From the NCBI GenBank assembly GCA_000442125.1, contig KE546974.1:1240001-1304000 (forward strand): a stretch of DNA of 64,000 nt. Direction: 5' to 3'. The position numbers and the translations under genes are program-made. The notes beneath the pieces were generated by a model. That model searched no databases, was not told the DNA's origin, and worked only from the letters and a program-made list of their open reading frames with translations. The DNA comes from Opeltia flavorubescens. Lineage: Eukaryota > Ascomycota > Lecanoromycetes > Teloschistales > Teloschistaceae. Positions 32,829 through 42,438 of this stretch are shown piece after piece (position 1 is the first letter of the stretch; each line of letters starts with the position of its first letter).

Positions 32829-34868
32829 TCACATCCTTCTGACTCTCTCCTCAAATCTGTTTGTCCATTCACCATCAGATAGTCTTCTTGATGGTTGTGG
32901 GTGATCCAGTCTCAAGCGACCTAGCTCGAGCTCAACATCCGGGCCGTACAAACTGCCGTCGTCCGCTACTCTCTGGATAGGAGACGATATTGGTGGAGAT
33001 ACTCGACCTTCAAGACGCGCGAGAGCAAACTCAACAGCAGGATGAATATCATCACTTTTTTGTGGATGCTTCAAGTTGCATGCTTCGCTTGATGTCGTGC
33101 TTCTCCTTTCAAGCGCAGAGGAAGTGTCATTAACCAGCTGACCGGCAAATCCTGTTCGATCACTGGTCAAAGCATTTCGTCTCGCAGGACGAGAATTGAA
33201 TTCCGTTTGCGGTAGAGGCCCTTGACGATATGGACCCTCCAAAGTACGTGAATGTATTCCCGCTGGATTTGGTTTCAAACGCGGCGGGACGCTGATTTTT
33301 TCCTCTCTGCATTCCTGTGTTAGTCTCTCTTGAGCAAAGCTATTCCGCACGAGGTAACCAGGTTGGCGTATGTTCGTCATATCTCGAAGCACGTTGTCCG
33401 GACGAGTTGTTGGAGGTCCACCTCGCTTGTTGGACCCGTTTGGCGGATTGTCTCGGAAGACGCCATGCGCTTTTCTGGCTTTCTTGGCCACAGACTTCTT
33501 CTTTGGAGTGAGGGCTGCCTTTACACTACGTAACCAGGACGCGATCCCTGCTTGCTTTTCTTCCTGCTCTGACCTATTGGTCACTACTTGCTGAGGTTGC
33601 ACCATCTGCGCTGGCAGTGGAATCCTGGAAGGTGTTGTGTCTGGATACCAGAAAGTCGCCCCGTCGACCGCATTTGTTGACTCAGCGTTCCTTCTCAACT
33701 CTATTGGGTGGTTCGCTACCGAAAATCGTCTCTTAGCTAGCTCCCTCGTGGGCGACGATACATTCGAAGTGAAGTCATCGTCACTGACTACGGGAGTTTC
33801 TATGTTGCGAGGTCTATGGTAGTCGAGAGGTATAGGAGATATGGTATGGCACTGTGTTCCGTCTCTACCATGCCTGTGAACTCTTCGCGGGTCGACCCCC
33901 TCGGGACGCTCACGACGGACAGGAGCCTGGATCTGATACGTCTGATTCGTGTTGTCAGATGCTTCAATCCGGGCCCGAATATGATCTTCTAGGTCTTGTC
34001 GTTGTTCCGGAGAGATGATTGGTGTATAAGCTCTTTGTCTTCCACAATGGCTCGTTTCGCTCCCTGGGAAGTTGGTGTTGGACGCAGCTGGATCCCGTGC
34101 AAAGACGTCGATGACTCCCGGTTCGTCCGACGGTATGAGTATGATTTCTCGACCTCTATCTATGGCTTGTGCCAACCTCTCGACTCGCCCACTGAAAGAT
34201 TCAGGTTCCTTTGCGATCTGTGTGTGGTCAATTTCATCCGGTGGAGTTGCAGGAAGGGGTTGCATATTGCTGGGAAAACTAGTGTCCACGTCCTTGATGA
34301 TGGCGTGAACAACCACAGGCTCCTTTTCGGAAACCTGCTGACCGTTTAGAGCTCGTATAGCTTGAAAGGATGGATCGAAAGATGAAAGAACGGGGCTGCT
34401 GGCAGTCGGTTGCGTATTCAAATCCCTGGAGACTCTGCATTTCTGCAGCTTCTTGTATCGTTTTCGCAGGTACGTTGCATTTGGGAACGCTGCCTCATGC
34501 CCCGTGGCAATACCAGAAAGTACCGACGCAGCCATGGAAGTACTTCGTCTTGGATAACCTCGTTTCGTCCTCACACCACTGGTGATATGTCGCACTTGAG
34601 TGTTCCTCCTTTGGATCCGGATGGTCGCTGGTGGTTCTGGAGCAACCTGTATAGCATGGACAACTTGCAGAAATCTGACCTGATTCTCGGGGAACTGGAC
34701 GATTGTTAAAGGCATTTGGATGTGTGCAAAAGTCGTGTCGAAACAAAACCTGAACATCAGGAAAGGGAGCCATGACTGATATAATACTGACGATATATCG
34801 AAACATATTGCGAGTTGGCTACAACAAAGGTATTCTGATGGCATCGGCCGTAAAAAATCATATGCCAA
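32829..34868 (-). CDS. Large basic, mostly disordered protein, function unknown
   Basis: The frame is open for 679 codons, but the true start is uncertain. Internal Met codons at 34715 (MPLTIVQF) and 34535 (MAASVLSG) are plausible, because the first 50 residues are hydrophobic and Cys-rich unlike the rest. Most of the protein is rich in Arg, Ser, Pro and Asn and looks disordered. A strongly basic patch (LTPKKKSVAKKARKAHG) near residue 475 may be a nuclear targeting signal, with SWLRSVKAALTPKK just before it. A helical segment near the C-terminus (HPAVEFALARLEGRV) and a final EWTNRFEERVRRM helix are the best ordered parts. No domain is recognised. The length of the open frame and amino-acid composition support a real gene. 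Confidence 0.62.
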   Translation of the reverse strand: MAYDFLRPMPSEYLCCSQLAICFDISSVLYQSWLPFLMFRFCFDTTFAHIQMPLTIVQFPENQVRFLQVVHAIQVAPEPPATIRIQRRNTQVRHITSGVRTKRGYPRRSTSMAASVLSGIATGHEAAFPNATYLRKRYKKLQKCRVSRDLNTQPTASSPVLSSFDPSFQAIRALNGQQVSEKEPVVVHAIIKDVDTSFPSNMQPLPATPPDEIDHTQIAKEPESFSGRVERLAQAIDRGREIILIPSDEPGVIDVFARDPAASNTNFPGSETSHCGRQRAYTPIISPEQRQDLEDHIRARIEASDNTNQTYQIQAPVRRERPEGVDPRRVHRHGRDGTQCHTISPIPLDYHRPRNIETPVVSDDDFTSNVSSPTRELAKRRFSVANHPIELRRNAESTNAVDGATFWYPDTTPSRIPLPAQMVQPQQVVTNRSEQEEKQAGIASWLRSVKAALTPKKKSVAKKARKAHGVFRDNPPNGSNKRGGPPTTRPDNVLRDMTNIRQPGYLVRNSFAQERLTQECREEKISVPPRLKPNPAGIHSRTLEGPYRQGPLPQTEFNSRPARRNALTSDRTGFAGQLVNDTSSALERRSTTSSEACNLKHPQKSDDIHPAVEFALARLEGRVSPPISSPIQRVADDGSLYGPDVELELGRLRLDHPQPSRRLSDGEWTNRFEERVRRM

Positions 34869-35279
34869 GTGTCGATTGTGTTTGCAGTTGCTTGTTCGGC
34901 CAGGTCATCAGATATTCTCTTTGTCTGAGACAAGGTGTTTGTCTGATCGCAACACCTGCAAGATCTCTGCACCGATCTCATTTCTCTTTGTCTGAATCAC
35001 CTTTTACCTGTAGCAAGAGCTTCTGCTTTCTGAAGATCATTATCATATGACATTGTTCTCAACAATCCCTTTCTATGGTGATGGACGGATTTTCATTGTT
35101 CCCTCAAGATTTCAAGATTGGGTATAAGAATCTGCTATCTGTCAATGACAGTTCTCTCTTCCTTTACATTTCATCACCGACAGTCACATAGTCATCGATA
35201 CGTAGGTTATCTTCATCGAACTTATCCGCCTCAAGACAGCTAACCTACGCATCCGCGTTCCACGTTATCAAACTGCAAA
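34869..35279. other. Upstream region of membrane-protein copy A, first unit of a duplicated flank
   Basis: The stretch 34941-34979 (CTGATCGCAACACCTGCAAG core) recurs at 36007-36044 with a few changes, and the next 200 bp up to each start codon also align loosely. This marks a tandem duplication that includes upstream sequence. Confidence 0.6.
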
Positions 35280-35780
35280 ATGCCCACTAAACGTTTCAAC
35301 TGGGAAGCTTTCATGGAGAAGTCACAGGAAGCAAACAAATTAGCGGTAATCAAATGGGAAGCGCCTCCTTACCCAGTTGAGAGTCTACAAGCACGAACAG
35401 CACCCATCGAGCAAAACCGTTTCGCACAACGCCTAGATCTCAGCCGCGAAGCAACGCTCCGTCGTTTCGACAAGATCATTCCACTATTAGTCTCCGACCG
35501 CTTCCGTCACATAGATGATCGCTTCCGCCAATTTGACGAGTACATGGACGCTCTGGTGAAGTCGATATTCGTAAGACTGCGATCATATCTCCAACCACAT
35601 GTCGTGTGGGTCATCATTTTGATCCTCGTCATATTAAGCGAAGAGGCCAAGCTCTCATCCATGCAAGATGAGCTTTCAGTCAAGCAAAAAGAGATTAAGT
35701 TCTGGAATGGTCAAGCCTTGCAATGGATGGATAGCTCGATGTTCTGGAGCAATAGAGCTATGAACATGAAAGCTTCGTAA
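35280..35780 (+). CDS. Small single-pass membrane protein, copy A of a tandem pair
   Basis: An intron-free frame encodes 166 residues. The N-terminal two-thirds is amphipathic and charged (FAQRLDLSREATLRRFDKII, then SDRFRHIDDRFRQFDEYMD). It is followed by one hydrophobic helix at about 106-121 (PHVVWVIILILVIL) and a helical C-terminal tail (SVKQKEIKFWNGQALQWM). There is no signal peptide, so it may be tail-anchored. A shorter paralogue lies 0.64 kb downstream, with the same layout around the membrane helix. No known family is recognised. Conservation of the protein pattern between two diverged copies argues that the frame is or was coding. Confidence 0.6.
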   Translation: MPTKRFNWEAFMEKSQEANKLAVIKWEAPPYPVESLQARTAPIEQNRFAQRLDLSREATLRRFDKIIPLLVSDRFRHIDDRFRQFDEYMDALVKSIFVRLRSYLQPHVVWVIILILVILSEEAKLSSMQDELSVKQKEIKFWNGQALQWMDSSMFWSNRAMNMKAS

Positions 35781-36418
35781 CCTTTTGAGCAGACAGTGAT
35801 ATGATAGCATTGTAAAAAGTTTCTTAGGACGTGGATGGAGAAAACTTGTCAGATTGAAATTTTGTTTGGCAGCTTTTTAGAAAATAGAAGATGAATGGCT
35901 GTACAAATCCTGTATTCGTAATTCCAAACCTCTGAAGCCTGATGCTTCGTCCGATATACCTTCGTAACCTTACCAAGCCATCCATCGGACGGGAACAAGG
36001 TACTGGTTTGATCGCAACACCTGCAGGATCTTTACACTGATCTCCCTTTCCTTTGTTCCAATCATCTTCTGCCCGCTACACAAAGCTGTTTTTTTAATGT
36101 ACATGACTGTCGGGTCGTGTCATTATTTTCAACGATTGTTTTGTAGGGTTACAGGGTTTTCATTATTCCGCAAATTCAAGTATAAAGTCTACTTTCTTCA
36201 ATCAGTTGCAATCCTTCTCCATTATAGCTTATGTTTNCCAGCCACTCAATCACCGTTACCTAAATCACTGTCACCAAGCTCGCCTGCTCAATATTTTCAG
36301 ATCGTAAACTTAAAACTCGCCTTCTCTTCCAGCATATCACCGAAGGCTACCTTGCCTTCTTTGCTCGATCTCGATTACGGCATTGCCACAGGAAGCAACC
36401 TCTTCAGCTATCATCAAA
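35781..36418. repeat. Second copy of the duplicated upstream flank
   Basis: From about 35990 to 36418 the sequence repeats the arrangement upstream of copy A (about 34920-35279), at an offset of roughly 1.07 kb. The best-preserved block is 36007-36044. The part 35871-35990 is the downstream flank of copy A and has relatives near 39833-39852 and 40362-40445. One undetermined base lies at 36237. Confidence 0.6.
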
Positions 36419-36718
36419 ATGGACACACACCAAAACTCCGTCAACGATCTGCGGCGCCGAAAGTTGTCTGTTGAGCGCGACCGTTTTGTCCAAGGCCTCG
36501 GTGTCATACAGGAGGCGACGGTCAATGTTTTCTACGATATCATTCTGCGCTCTATTGTTGAGCGTCTCCATCATACGTACGCTTACATGACCTCTTTCAC
36601 AGATTGGAAATTTCTACGGCCACATCTTGTATGGCTTACCATCTTGATCCTCGTTATTCTGGTCAAAAATTGCCACATCTCATTCTGGATAGGTGAAGCC
36701 GCCCTGTGGAGGCCTTAG
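36419..36718 (+). CDS. Small single-pass membrane protein, copy B
   Basis: A frame of 99 residues is a diverged, shorter relative of copy A. Matches include the VERDRFVQGL segment, with an EAT step following (copy A: IEQNRFAQRL and EAT), and the membrane helix region LRPHLVWLTILILVIL (copy A: LQPHVVWVIILILVIL), then SFWIGEAALW (copy A: KFWNGQALQW). Both start codons follow the same CAAA sequence. Copy B lacks about 27 residues near the N-terminus and ends about 30 residues earlier, so it may be functional but shortened, or decaying. The homology breaks at about 36710, right at the stop. Confidence 0.5.
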   Translation: MDTHQNSVNDLRRRKLSVERDRFVQGLGVIQEATVNVFYDIILRSIVERLHHTYAYMTSFTDWKFLRPHLVWLTILILVILVKNCHISFWIGEAALWRP

Positions 36719-37919
36719 GACTGTGAGTCCCCGTCAGCTGGCCCACGTCCCAAGGTTATTGTTTAGGTCATTGCTAAGCGGTGCGGGAGCTGATAACGCT
36801 CGGGCCGCGACGATCGCGACGAATAGCCATAAGGACCAGGATAAGGCAGGAATAATCCGTGATGTGCGCACATGCATCGTGACAGATGAGATGAGATGTT
36901 ATAAGATTTCCGTCCAGAAAAAGACATCTGAATGCGGGTCATCTTATCAGTCTCATGCACTTCTTTGGCGCCTTCTAATTTTCACTGGTACCTCGTCAAA
37001 TCCAGCGTTACCGGAGCTGTTCAGAGGAGTGAGATCATATGAGATGAGAAGTACGTCCCAACAGCTAATATTATTTATATTGATCGCAAAGTTGCGATGC
37101 GAGAATATTTCTTTGTGCTTACGTAAGCCATAATCGGCTTCTAAGCCGGTAAGTCCGACGTGAAAGCGGGATGGATTCCCTCTGCAAATGGACAGATCAT
37201 CCTCAATAGCAAAACTCGAGGTATTACAATGTGCAACTTTCTTCCCTGGTAGAGGAGGCAGGGAGATCGACACAGTTCACGAACCGAGGTCTTCGACGGT
37301 CTTCAGCATGGCGCTCCGTCGACTACGGCCCAAGAGTGCCGTTTAAGACTTTTGCTACCTAAAGTATGTTGGATGATAGCTCATCTTGCCCCTGAATTAT
37401 TCTATCGGCTCCCTTTGCTTCGACCGAAAGGTTCCAAACAATGAACCTGGTAAACCGGTAATTTCCCAGTTTCCAATCATCAATTTCAGGTCATAAGCGA
37501 AATATTCGTGGGAGGTTTGGGAGTCAGTCTAAAGACCTGGCGTGGCCAGCAGGGCTGACCTCTAGGAAAGGATACCGTATTCGTCGGTTATTGCTGTAGG
37601 CACTATTTGTGGTCTTCGGATGCGCGGGAGAGCAACGGGATCCGACAGCCTCAACATTGGACTTCTCACAAGGCTTTCCCCCTGGCGTAGTTTGAGAATT
37701 GCGACATGGCACCAAAATGTTCAGCGGAAGAACGCAGTACTGTATGGAGTTGTGGTGTTCCGCAAAGTCGAATTACATTTTGGAAAAGCCTCGTGAAATG
37801 CCAACACCAGGCGATAGAAGCGCAAGCGATAGAAGCGGAAAATGAGTACTATATAAGTAGCACACGTCACTTATCGAGAAGCCGTGGTGTCAGCTTGATC
37901 TCACGGCGAGTTGTTCGCC
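36719..37919. other. Intergenic between copy B and the two-domain secreted protein gene
   Basis: About 1.2 kb with no supported gene; several short frames on both strands show no family. The last part must hold the promoter of the secreted protein gene. A short direct repeat (GATAGAAGCGCAAGC / GATAGAAGCGGAAAA) lies near 37815. Confidence 0.4.
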
Positions 37920-39214
37920 ATGGCTTTTCTCTTTTGCAGTGTTCTCTTCTTCATCATCGTCGGGCACTCCCTAGCCGCCGGAAATCCTTCGCGACAATTT
38001 TCTTCACCGAGTGTTCGGCGGGCCAGTGCTCCTAATGCGGCGGGCGTGACAGCCAGCGGTCTTCATGCGCCATCTATCGATTGCAACGGAGGAAGCCTGC
38101 CTCGCATAGGACTGTTCGAAGCTTTGCGGAAACTCCCACATAATCCAGCTCCCGTGATCTTCGAACGGACGGAACCACAACGTGAGCCTGGGCCATCCGT
38201 GGTGCTACCACATCGAGTGATGAATGGTGAGAACTTCCACAGCTCGCAATTCATCATACACCTTTTTCTGAAATACCACATGCTCGGGTACTGAGACGGG
38301 TAGGATTACCAGTACTGATTTCCCTTCTTAGATGATGGCAGTGTGTATATCGAGATAGGGATAAAAGACAATGCAGAAGGCACCGACTGGGCAAGCTGGC
38401 AAGAAATCGGTGATGTTGTTCGCACCGCACTTGGTAGATGTGGCAGCCAGGCCAGCATGATACGGGGCAGCATGGCATCTGGTGTCGGTGTGTATAAGCA
38501 TCGCTTCCTCCATATAGATGCAAGCGGCATAATGCTGACAGCAAGGACCTCGAACGTGATAGGCGTTCTAGGCCTTTTAACCATCACCATCTCCGCATAT
38601 GACAACGGGGGGATTTTGTGCGCCGATCCGGCCCAAACGCAATTTCTGGCCCCGAGATATGAGTCATGCCGCTCGCTAATCGATGGAATGGAGAAATCGG
38701 ACAAAGTGCTAACCTGGGGCGACACTCCAGCTCCTGGCGGCATCCTACTGCCAAAAACTATTGCCTCTCGTGCGTTTCCATAACCCAATCCGGCGATAAG
38801 CCGAAACAGAGCTCATGGTTCTAACACGAAGTAGCGGATCGGGCATGTACAGCCAGCCTTCGGATGAGTAGCCCTGGGAACGATTCGGCCAGCTGGGCCG
38901 ATTTTTGGGCTCCCATCGTTGCTGCGACGGAGAAATGTGTGAGACACGGCAATTTCGCTAACGCTATAGATATAGGTAAGTCAAGTGAGTTTTTGGGGAA
39001 ATTGTCAAGTCAATTCTCTCTCCTCGTAGAATTACATTACACCCTTCTCATATTGTTGAAAGCGCGGCTGATTCAGTTTTGATGTATAGGTAGAGAAGAA
39101 AAGATGCAACTCATCCTGTTTGGCGCGCCACGACATAATGGTTCCCCTGATCCAGGACTTGGAACCTCGAACTCGACAAGTGGTGTTGTAAATAGCGACG
39201 TTACGACATCTTGA
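37920..39214 (+). CDS. Secreted protein with two related cysteine domains, function unknown
   Basis: Four exons are modelled: 37920-38226, 38332-38769, 38832-38975 and 39090-39214, giving 337 residues. A signal peptide covers residues 1-20 (hydrophobic, ending SLAA). Two halves share a layout: a Cys plus leucine-rich helix (SLPRIGLFEALRKL; SCRSLIDGMEKSDK), a P-x3-LP strand (VVLPHRV; ILLPKTI), a beta-rich part, a WASWQEIGDVVRTALGRC helix against SASWADFWAPIVAATEKC, and a following strand. An intron lies just after the LP motif in both halves and is phase 1 in both, which supports duplication of an ancestral exon-intron unit. The mature chain has about seven cysteines. It resembles small secreted fungal proteins with a SASW/TASWYDLYAAA-like helix and cysteine, of unknown role. 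It lies in the accessory island. Confidence 0.65.
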
Positions 39215-39375
39215 TCATATGCTTGAAGCTTGCGAAAGGGCGCCTGGAACATAGACAAGAACCTTGAATGTCATTTGTTTCTATTTGAAAATTCAGAATA
39301 CAACACTCTGAGTTGGCGTCCATCGTGCGCAACTTATGACAATGGAATGGAGTACAAGACTCATTTGGATGGAAG
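39215..39375. other. Short gap before the minisatellite frame
   Basis: No feature is seen. The repeat frame might be a further exon of the preceding secreted protein gene, but no clean donor-acceptor pair could be chosen. Confidence 0.3.
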
Positions 39376-39792
39376 ATGTACCGATCTGATACTGGACGAC
39401 CTCAAGGCACAGCTACAGGAGTTCAAGGGACGGGAACAGGAGCTCAAGGAACAGCAACAGATAACCAAGGTACTGCGACCGGAACTCAAGGGACGGCAAC
39501 GGGAGTAGGTCAAGGGACGGCTACAGGTCCTCAAGGTACGGGTACAGGAGGAGGCCAAGGTACAGCCTCAGGTGCTCAAGGGACTGCGTCAGGAGCCCAA
39601 GGTACAGGAATAGGACCTCAAGGCACGGGCACTGGAGGAGGCCAGGGTACAGGAACAGGAGAAGGCCTTTCTGGAAGGATCGATACTCTTTCTGCAAGGA
39701 AGATGCAACATTCTGGAATGATAAATTTATGCGCTCCCGAAGTTCTTCTTGACGGGCACGAATTGTCCGCAAATGTATGCTACCGGGTTTAG
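39376..39792 (+). CDS. Gln-Gly-Thr repeat protein (minisatellite-encoded)
   Basis: An open frame of 138 codons begins with MYRSDTGRP and then has twelve tandem units of seven or eight residues of the type QGTATGV / QGTGTGGG (residues about 10-97). A non-repeat tail of 41 residues starts [12 protein letters not shown]. No signal peptide is seen at this start, so it could be an exon of a larger gene, for example the secreted protein upstream. The second and third frames also stay partly open because the unit length is mostly 21 bp, which is a multiple of three. The tail's DNA resembles the 3' end of membrane-protein copy A. Gly/Thr-rich repeats are common in fungal wall proteins; here that is only a suggestion. 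Confidence 0.4.
   Translation: MYRSDTGRPQGTATGVQGTGTGAQGTATDNQGTATGTQGTATGVGQGTATGPQGTGTGGGQGTASGAQGTASGAQGTGIGPQGTGTGGGQGTGTGEGLSGRIDTLSARKMQHSGMINLCAPEVLLDGHELSANVCYRV
39403..39666 (+). repeat. Minisatellite, 12 units of 21-24 bp
   Basis: Units follow the pattern CAAGGNACNGSNACAGGNNN with third-position changes that mostly keep Gln-Gly-Thr. Units of 24 bp have one extra codon (GTA or GGA type). Synonymous-looking variation among units hints at selection on the protein. Confidence 0.85.
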
Positions 39793-40877
39793 GATGTTCG
39801 CCGAGGAGGTCTTTTAGATGGAGATCTTAGCTAGCTTTTTAGGAAAATAGAATCGAATGACACTATTCAGGCGATAACATTTCAAATACACCTGTGCATC
39901 ATTGTTGTGATCTGCTCCTATGTAATATGACCAGCGCACCTAAGCTTAAACCACTTCTGCCATCCTCTCACACTTGTGGGCACCAAAGAACATGATGGAA
40001 GTGCAAAAGGGTTTAGCGTTCTTCCGTATTTCATCGAAGTCCGCCCGGCACTGAGATTCTATCAGTATTTGTCTATAAAAAAGTGCGAGAATTTTGCAGA
40101 AATGATTTCTGCGCTCTCGACATGTTTATTCAACTATTTGCATTAAATATTCATTTATTGTTATTGTATTTCGACCTTGGTGAGGTGACTTTGTAGAAAA
40201 TCTAATCTGCCTGAGTTAAAGCGACGATGCGCAAATTAACGCTCGGATGTTTCTCTCAACTTCCAATCGCGGTTCCTGCTTACGAATTCGGCTTTCAGTT
40301 GACAAGCTTCAAATTATTCCTATGAGAGACAGTAGTGTCATTTTTGTCTCAATGCTGCAATAATTCTGTATCCGTGGTTCCAAAAACTTGAAATCTGATA
40401 CTTGGTTGATTCAACTCGGTAATCTTACCATTCCATCGGCCGGAGTTATCGCCAATTTCCGGCTGGTTTTGGCGATCGTCCTCTGACCTGATTTGTCATT
40501 TGAAGGACAGAAGTATGGCATCATTGGCTCGTCAAGCAGCAGCTAAAATTCGCTATGCAAAGCATGCGATTACAGCATTCGACTACTCTAGACTGCAAGC
40601 CATACCTGACAACGGGCACATCGAATCCTACCGGACGACCCTTCGTCCGCATCGAGAACAACGCCATATGATTGTCTGTTTTCCATTACAAATCCGGTGG
40701 CTAATCAAAATCATTTAATAATTGAATATAACAGTTTTATTTCCTTACTCTGCTCTCCATTACCCGTGGGTTAACATAGTCATTCGTGCATTCAAGCCAG
40801 ACAAGGCATCGATAAATCCTTACTTCGAAATTATACATTGAGTAGTTGTATTGACCTTTTACTTTCCTACCTTACCA
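39793..40877. other. Intergenic with remnants of the copy-A downstream flank
   Basis: Two blocks match sequence after copy A: 39833-39852 (AGCTTTTTAGGAAAATAGAA) and about 40362-40445. The blocks are 35 bp apart in copy A but about 510 bp apart here, so roughly 480 bp were inserted between them. A 72-codon frame at 40500-40718 has no support. Confidence 0.5.
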
Positions 40878-42438
40878 ATGGTTATCCGTCTCGGCATTAT
40901 CGGTCTCTCAGCAGATCCCACAGCATGGGCAACAAGAGCTCACGTCTCACCTTTCAAGCCTGGCGGTCCTCTTGCTGATCAGTTCAAACTTACTGCTCTG
41001 GCAACCTCTAATCCTGATTCCGCTAAAGCTGCCGCTAAAGCCCATGGTATCCCCCTGGAAAAGGCCTACAGCAATCCGGAAGATATCGCCAACGATCCGG
41101 ATGTCGATATGGTCGTCGTTTCTGTTAAAGTATATTGCTAATTACCACTAAGATGTCAGCAGCAGCTCGCTGAATACCCGTTAGGTGCCCATGCACAAAC
41201 AGTTAATGATGCCAGCCCTTCAAGCAAAGAAAGATGTTTTCGTCGAATGGCCCCTTAGCAGAAACCTTGCCGAAGCCGAGGAGATGGCTGCTCTAGCCAA
41301 GAAGCAGGGTGTAAAAACCTACGTGGGCTTGCAAGCACGTGTCTCGGCACCCATGCTCAAGGTAAGTGTATCTAGCTTCTTTGCTCGTCATCTTCATTCT
41401 ACTGTGCTAGAATCGGTGCTGAGAACATTTTTTAGGCTAAAGAACTCGTCTCGTCTGGCGCCCTTGGTCGAATCACCTCCGTCACTGTCCTCGGAGCCGA
41501 TGGTGGACTACTTAATCTACCTGATAAGGTTAAGTATATTAACGATCCTGATTCTGGTACGCCATCATTACATGCATCGCTACCGACTATCTTTCAGCCT
41601 ACCAAATCCTTGATACCTCGCATCCTTCTTGGTCTTCTCTAGGCTAATGGATCCGCCTACCAGGTGCATCAATCCTCTCGGTCCCAACGGGCCACAACCT
41701 GGATGCCGTCCTCTTCGCCCTCTCCTCGGAAATCTCCTCACTCTCCGCCACCATGACAATCACTCACCCCACCATCCGCTACATCTCCTCCGACGGCTCT
41801 CTTTCCGCTCCAGAGCCTAGGAAAGTAGCCGACAACATCGCGCTCTCCGGAACCTTGACCCCCTCAGGTGCAGCGCTTAGTTACCACAATTACATCGTTT
41901 CTCCTAGCACACCCTCGACGTTCCAGTGTATCATTAGCGGTGAAAAAGGAGCTTTGATGATGGAGGGACCGGGGTTTTCCGTGCAGGTTGTTCCTCCGAA
42001 GCTATATCGGTCGGAAATGCCGGAGGGTGGAAAGGAGAAAACGTCGTATGATGATAAGACTGCGGGTCCTACGTGGAAAGAGGTTGAGCTTCCGGATGCG
42101 GGTATGGAGGGTCATTTTGGGGGAGTGGCGGAGTTGTATGATGCGATTGCGAAGGGGAAGGGGAAGGAGGATGTAAGTGATATTTTCTCTTTAAGTCACA
42201 TTTTCCCCTGACTTCTTCGCTGTCGTTCCCCATACCATTTTCTCACGTTCCTCTACCTCCACTCAATTCTCTCCTCTCTCAACAACAACCCCACCACAAA
42301 CCAAATACGGAAAGACTGACATCTCCTTCCCACCACCACTAGGGCATCGTCGATTTCGACGAAGCGCTCAAGAGACACAGGATGCTGGATGCAATCGAGT
42401 GGAGCGCAAAAAATGGAACGAAGCAGAGATATCTCTGA
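40878..42438 (+). CDS. GAL80-like NAD(P)-binding oxidoreductase family protein
   Basis: Five exons are modelled: 40878-41129, 41185-41361, 41436-41556, 41664-42172 and 42343-42438, giving 384 residues. The N-terminal Rossmann part starts VIRLGIIGLSADPTAWATRA and continues with FKLTALATSNPDSAK and a DVDMVVVSVK strand. The second exon begins VPMHKQLMMPALQAKKDVF and then VEWPLSRNLAEAEEMA, in which EWPL replaces the EKP step of catalytic Gfo/Idh/MocA enzymes, as in yeast Gal80 (EWAL). The second domain includes SVPTGHNLDAVLFAL, matching Gal80's GHTID-type segment. Yeast Gal80 represses Gal4 and uses the dinucleotide for binding, not catalysis. In filamentous fungi such proteins may be regulators or true oxidoreductases. 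No galactose genes are nearby. The fourth exon's acceptor was chosen because nearer ones give a stop. Confidence 0.85.

Noticed and set aside
40500-40718. 72-codon plus-strand frame
   Set aside because: No homology, no signal, and it lies in the flank of duplicated sequence.
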